A stretch of DNA of 52,627 nucleotides from UBA8904 sp035448625 (GTDB taxonomy: Bacteria > Desulfobacterota > Syntrophia > Syntrophales > Smithellaceae), in assembly GCA_035448625.1 (NCBI GenBank), contig DAOTJI010000007.1, forward strand, positions 1 through 52,627, read 5' to 3'. Positions 49,187 through 52,627 of the stretch are shown one piece after another. The notes beneath the pieces were generated by a model. It was not told the DNA's origin. It ran no database searches and saw nothing but the letters and a program-made list of their open reading frames with translations. The first letter of the stretch is position 1; every line of letters starts with the position of its first letter. The position numbers and the translations under genes were made by a program.

Positions 49187-50872
49187 ATGACATCCAATTC
49201 TTACCGTCCGGAGTGGACGGAAAAAGCTCCGCCCGCAGGAACCTACCGGTCCATTTTTAAATACGGCGATCCCCACCGCTTTAAACACCCCAGCGACGCC
49301 TGGTACAACATGATCAAGCAGGAATTTCATTTAAGCGACGGGGATTTCTCCTCCAAAAGCAGGGAAGGACTGGAGCCGGTGTCGTTGCAGCGCCCCCCGC
49401 ATCTTTCGTCCCATCAGATTGAATTCCTGAAAAACCTCGTGGGCGTGGAAAATATCGCCCTGGATGACTACAGCCGTGTCAAATACGCCTCCGGAAAGAC
49501 CACGGAGGAAATGCTGGAAATGCGCCACGGCATCGTCCGCGAAGTGGCCGACGTTGTGGTTCATCCCCGCGATAAAGAGGATGTGAAAAAAATCGTGGCG
49601 TACTGCAACCGGGAAAAAATTCCGATCACGGTTTTCAGCGCCGGCTCTTCCGTGAACTTCGGGTGTCGTCCGGTCCGCGGCGGCATCTCTCTGGTGGTCA
49701 GCACGCACATGAACAAACTGCTGGAAGTGAACGAACTGAATCAGACGGCGCGGGTTCAGCCGGGAATGTTCGGACCGGCTTATGAAGAAGCATTGAACAA
49801 AGCCCCCGAACGGTTTAAGACCAAACACCGCTACACCGGCGGACATTTTCCGCAGTCGTTCGAGTTTTCCACCGTCGGGGGCTGGATCGTAACCCTGGGG
49901 TCCGGACAGGCCTCGACGTATTACGGCGACGCCTGCGACCTCGTGTTCAGTCAGGAATACGTTACGCCCGCCGGCGCCTTTAAAACCCTGGATTTTCCGG
50001 CAACCGCCACCGGTCCCAAAGTCAACGACATCATGAAGGGCTCCGAAGGGACGTTCGGCATTCTGGTCGAAGTCACCATGAAAATATTCCGCTATCGGCC
50101 GGAAAATCGCGAACGTTTCAGTTTCATGTACCCCACCTGGGACGCGGCCGTTGACGCCAGCCGCGAAATCATGCAGTCGGAGTTCGGCAAGCCGGCCATT
50201 TACCGCATTTCCGATCCCGAGGAAACGGACCGGGGGTTGAAGCTCTACGGAATGCCGGACCTCGTGGACAGGCTGCTCAACCTGCGCGGTTTCAAACCCA
50301 TGCAGCGCTGTCTGTGTCTGGGCAATGTGGAAGGAGACCGGGATTACACAAAGCTGGTGGCTCGTAAAATCAAGGCCGTTGCCCGAAGGCACGGCGCGAT
50401 GTCTCTGACCGGCTTCGCGGCGCGGAAATGGGAGCACACCCGCTACACGGAACCTTACATGCGCGAGGATCTGGGCGACTATGACATTTTGATCGACACG
50501 CTGGAAGCCGCCGTGACCTGGGACAATCTTCACCGGGTTCATCAAGGCGTGCGGGCCTGTGTGAAGAACCGTCCCGCCACCATGTGCCTGACGCACGCTT
50601 CGCACTTTTATCCCCAGGGGACGAATCTCTATTTCATTTTTATCGTGCATATGAAAGATCCCGAGGAATTCCATAACTTCAAACGGGGAATCATCGACAG
50701 CATTCAGCGTCATGGCGGTTCTCTGAGCCATCATCACGGCGTGGGAAGAATGATCGGTCCCTGGATGGAAAGTCATCTCGGCAAGGAACAAATGGATGTC
50801 CTGCGGGCTTTAAAAAAACACTTCGATCCGCAGGGCATCATGAATCCCGGCGGTCAACTGGGGCTGGACTGA
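49187..50872 (+). CDS. FAD-binding oxidase, alkyl-DHAP synthase (AGPS)-like
   Basis: 561-residue flavoprotein of the vanillyl-alcohol-oxidase/AGPS family. Residues about 115-300 are the FAD_binding_4 domain (ITVFSAGSSVNFGCRPVRGG, FSTVGGWIVTLGSGQASTYY), the C-terminal cap ends in SHHHGVGR (H515-H517) and PQGIMNPGGQLG. The triple-histidine stretch and the GGW-G-G-S-YG pattern are those of alkylglycerone-phosphate synthase, which swaps the acyl chain of acyl-DHAP for a fatty alcohol to make the ether bond. The reaction here is inferred; glycolate-oxidase-like or D-lactate dehydrogenase chemistry is possible. Ribosome site AGGAGG. 50 bases after glpD. Confidence 0.85.
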   Translation: MTSNSYRPEWTEKAPPAGTYRSIFKYGDPHRFKHPSDAWYNMIKQEFHLSDGDFSSKSREGLEPVSLQRPPHLSSHQIEFLKNLVGVENIALDDYSRVKYASGKTTEEMLEMRHGIVREVADVVVHPRDKEDVKKIVAYCNREKIPITVFSAGSSVNFGCRPVRGGISLVVSTHMNKLLEVNELNQTARVQPGMFGPAYEEALNKAPERFKTKHRYTGGHFPQSFEFSTVGGWIVTLGSGQASTYYGDACDLVFSQEYVTPAGAFKTLDFPATATGPKVNDIMKGSEGTFGILVEVTMKIFRYRPENRERFSFMYPTWDAAVDASREIMQSEFGKPAIYRISDPEETDRGLKLYGMPDLVDRLLNLRGFKPMQRCLCLGNVEGDRDYTKLVARKIKAVARRHGAMSLTGFAARKWEHTRYTEPYMREDLGDYDILIDTLEAAVTWDNLHRVHQGVRACVKNRPATMCLTHASHFYPQGTNLYFIFIVHMKDPEEFHNFKRGIIDSIQRHGGSLSHHHGVGRMIGPWMESHLGKEQMDVLRALKKHFDPQGIMNPGGQLGLD

Positions 50873-50937
50873 AGAAAACGGCCGAAAAAAGGGCGTCCTG
50901 GAGCATTGACCAAAATCTGAAGAACAAGGCGGTGCAT

Positions 50938-52512
50938 ATGCCACAAAAAAGCAAAACAGAGGAATTGATTCTGTCCATCGACGCAGGCACGCAATCCATC
51001 AGAGCAACGCTTGTCGATGCGGAAGGAAACATTCTCGATATCGTCAAGACGCCCATCCAACCGTATTTCTCGGCGCATCCCGGCTGGGCCGAACAGCAAC
51101 CCGACTACTACTGGGACGTATTCTGCAAGACAACCGGCCGGCTCCTGCAAAAGCAGGAGCCTCTGAAAAATAACATCAAAGGCGTGACGCTCACGACGCA
51201 GCGCGCCACGATGATCAACGTCGATCAAAACGGCACGCCGCTCCGGCCGGCGATTGTCTGGCTTGACCAGAGAAAGGCGGATTCAGGACGGATCATGCCC
51301 GGTATGCTCCGACCCGTGATGAAGACCGTCAAGCTGCTCGATACGCTCGAAGGCGCCATCCAGGACTGCGATGCGAACTGGATTCGCCAGCAGCAGCCGG
51401 AGATCTGGGAAAAGACCTACAAGTACCTGGTGCTGTCCGGCTTTTTCACGCACCGCCTGACCGGAGAGTTTATTGATTCGGTGGCCAATAATATCGGATA
51501 CCTTCCGTTCAACAACAAGACCTATCAATGGGCGGGAAAATTCGATTTCAAATGGTGGATTTTCAAGATCGACAGAGAAAAACTTCCCGATCTCATCAAA
51601 CCCTCTGAAGTACTGGGTCGGATCACCAGGAAAGCTTCCGCGGAAACCGGCATCCCGGAAGGGTTGCCGGTCATTGCGGCCGGATCGGACAAGGGCTGTG
51701 AAATTCTCGGTTCCGGGTGCCTCACGCCTGAAATAGGATGTCTGAGCTTCGGGACCATTGCGACGTTTGATGTGGCCACGCCCAAATATGTTGAGCTGTA
51801 TCCGATGATCCCGCCCTATCCCGCTTCCGTGCCGGATGCGTATTATACGGAAGTCTCGATTTTTCGCGGTTTCTGGATGGTCAGCTGGTTCAAGGAAGAG
51901 TTCGGCCTTCAGGAGTGCATGCTGGCCGAGAAGACGGCCGAGCCTCCGGAGAAGTTTTTTGATTCGTTGATTCAGCATGTGCCGGCCGGTTCAAAAGGGC
52001 TGATGCTCCAGCCTTACTGGACACCGGGACGGGAAATCGACCCTTTCGCGAAGGGATCGATTATCGGTTTCGGCGATGTGCACAGCCGTGCCTATGTGTA
52101 TCGGGCGTTGCTCGAAGGGCTGGTCTATGGATTGCGGGAGGGCGGAGAACTGACCCAGCGGAAAACCAAGATCCCCGTAACCAGGCTCAGGGTATCGGGA
52201 GGCGGCTCACAAAGCGACGCGGCGATGCAGATTACCGCGGACATTTTCGGCATGGCGGCGGAACGGCCGCATACGTTTGAGACCTCCGCACTGGGCGCGG
52301 CCATCGATGCCGCAGTCGGTCTGAAACTGTATTCCGATTTCCCGGCCGCGGTGAAAGCCATGACCCGAATGGGAAAAGTGTTTGAGCCGATCCCGGAAAA
52401 TTGCCGGATCTACGATCATCTCTACCGGAGGGTTTACCTCAAAATGTATGAACGGCTGCAGCCGCTGTATAAAGAGATTCAGGATATCACCGGTTATCCC
52501 GCGAAATCGTAA
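50938..52512 (+). CDS. FGGY-family carbohydrate/polyol kinase
   Basis: 524-residue kinase of the glycerol/xylulose kinase superfamily. N-terminal phosphate loop LSIDAGTQSIRATLVDAEGN, substrate site TTQRATMINVD, catalytic aspartate region AGSDKGCEILGSG, and second-lobe VSGGGSQSDAAMQITADIF. Which polyol it uses cannot be told; the neighbours suggest a glycerol derivative. ATG at 50938 follows AAGGCGG; the GTG six bases upstream is in frame but within the site. It is the last gene of the regulator-led series, 65 bases after the AGPS-like gene. Confidence 0.9.
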   Translation: MPQKSKTEELILSIDAGTQSIRATLVDAEGNILDIVKTPIQPYFSAHPGWAEQQPDYYWDVFCKTTGRLLQKQEPLKNNIKGVTLTTQRATMINVDQNGTPLRPAIVWLDQRKADSGRIMPGMLRPVMKTVKLLDTLEGAIQDCDANWIRQQQPEIWEKTYKYLVLSGFFTHRLTGEFIDSVANNIGYLPFNNKTYQWAGKFDFKWWIFKIDREKLPDLIKPSEVLGRITRKASAETGIPEGLPVIAAGSDKGCEILGSGCLTPEIGCLSFGTIATFDVATPKYVELYPMIPPYPASVPDAYYTEVSIFRGFWMVSWFKEEFGLQECMLAEKTAEPPEKFFDSLIQHVPAGSKGLMLQPYWTPGREIDPFAKGSIIGFGDVHSRAYVYRALLEGLVYGLREGGELTQRKTKIPVTRLRVSGGGSQSDAAMQITADIFGMAAERPHTFETSALGAAIDAAVGLKLYSDFPAAVKAMTRMGKVFEPIPENCRIYDHLYRRVYLKMYERLQPLYKEIQDITGYPAKS

Positions 52513-52627
52513 CATGGCTTCATCTGTAAACCTTCATCAATACCTTATCGGGGCCGCTTTTATCGTTTCTTTAACAGAACTTTCGCCAATAGGCGCAATC
52601 AATACGTGTAACATCTTGTAATAAATG
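52513..52627. other. Right-edge non-coding tail
   Basis: About 115 bases after the FGGY kinase. A 35-codon ATG frame (52514-52621) has no ribosome site and no recognisable product, so I do not call a gene. No terminator hairpin is seen; the next gene lies outside the window. Confidence 0.5.

Noticed and set aside
52514..52621. A 35-codon frame at the right edge.
   Set aside because: No ribosome site and no similarity to any product I recognise.

Overview
The window is a gene-dense 52.6 kb stretch from a Gram-negative bacterium with no RNA genes, insertion sequences, phage genes or CRISPR array that I can see. Outer-membrane machinery (BamD, TolC-like protein, MltA, an NlpD-like lipoprotein) shows a diderm cell. 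The carD - yacL-type PIN/TRAM - ispDF - gltX order, the acetyl-CoA hydrolase/GNAT fusion and the ACT-domain protein suggest Desulfobacterota (the former Deltaproteobacteria), plausibly a syntrophic or sulfate-reducing lineage. This placement is inference from gene content, not a phylogeny. One run of 100 N (37153-37252) marks a scaffold gap.

Layout. 1-8.6 kb (minus strand): groEL (partial), groES, radA, then a tripartite RND efflux operon (outer-membrane protein, adaptor, pump) ending in a methyltransferase. 8.7-16.2 kb (minus): M14 peptidase, gltX, ispDF, PIN/TRAM membrane protein, CarD regulator, LysM/LytM lipoprotein, pcm and a small coiled-coil gene. 16.3-21.0 kb (plus): a phosphoglycerate mutase-like gene, a macro-domain protein, a PAS hybrid histidine kinase and a DciA-like protein, tightly packed; the trmN6-like gene converges on them. 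22.0-31.3 kb (plus): a complete chemosensory operon in the order of the Pseudomonas Wsp system. 31.3-35.9 kb (minus): DUF5658-like protein, mltA, short ArgA-like acetyltransferase, recN, nadK. 36.1-39.5 kb (plus): rdgC (cut by the gap), two tandem phasin-like genes, an APH/P-loop fusion. 39.5-46.6 kb: bamD, trxA, a nucleoside phosphorylase, a Tat-type flavodoxin/ferredoxin, the CoA-transferase/GNAT fusion, a duplicated-module protein, a double ACT protein and a metallo-hydrolase. 46.8-52.5 kb (plus): a FadR-type regulator followed by glycerol-3-phosphate dehydrogenase, an alkyl-DHAP-synthase-like flavoprotein and an FGGY kinase.

Two items stand out. (1) The phosphoglycerate mutase at 16326-17912 is circularly permuted: the family's C-terminal half comes first and is joined by a short linker to its N-terminal half in one uninterrupted frame, so the phosphatase domain becomes contiguous and the transferase domain is split between the two ends. 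(2) The Wsp-like operon (21984-31273) ends in a response regulator whose receiver resembles WspR but whose output is a SpoIIE/PP2C-type serine phosphatase instead of a GGDEF cyclase. This suggests a surface/contact-type chemosensory pathway rewired from c-di-GMP to protein dephosphorylation.

A third, more tentative item is the regulator/GlpD/AGPS-like/FGGY cluster, whose enzymes could be ordered into a route for making or breaking glycerol ether lipids.
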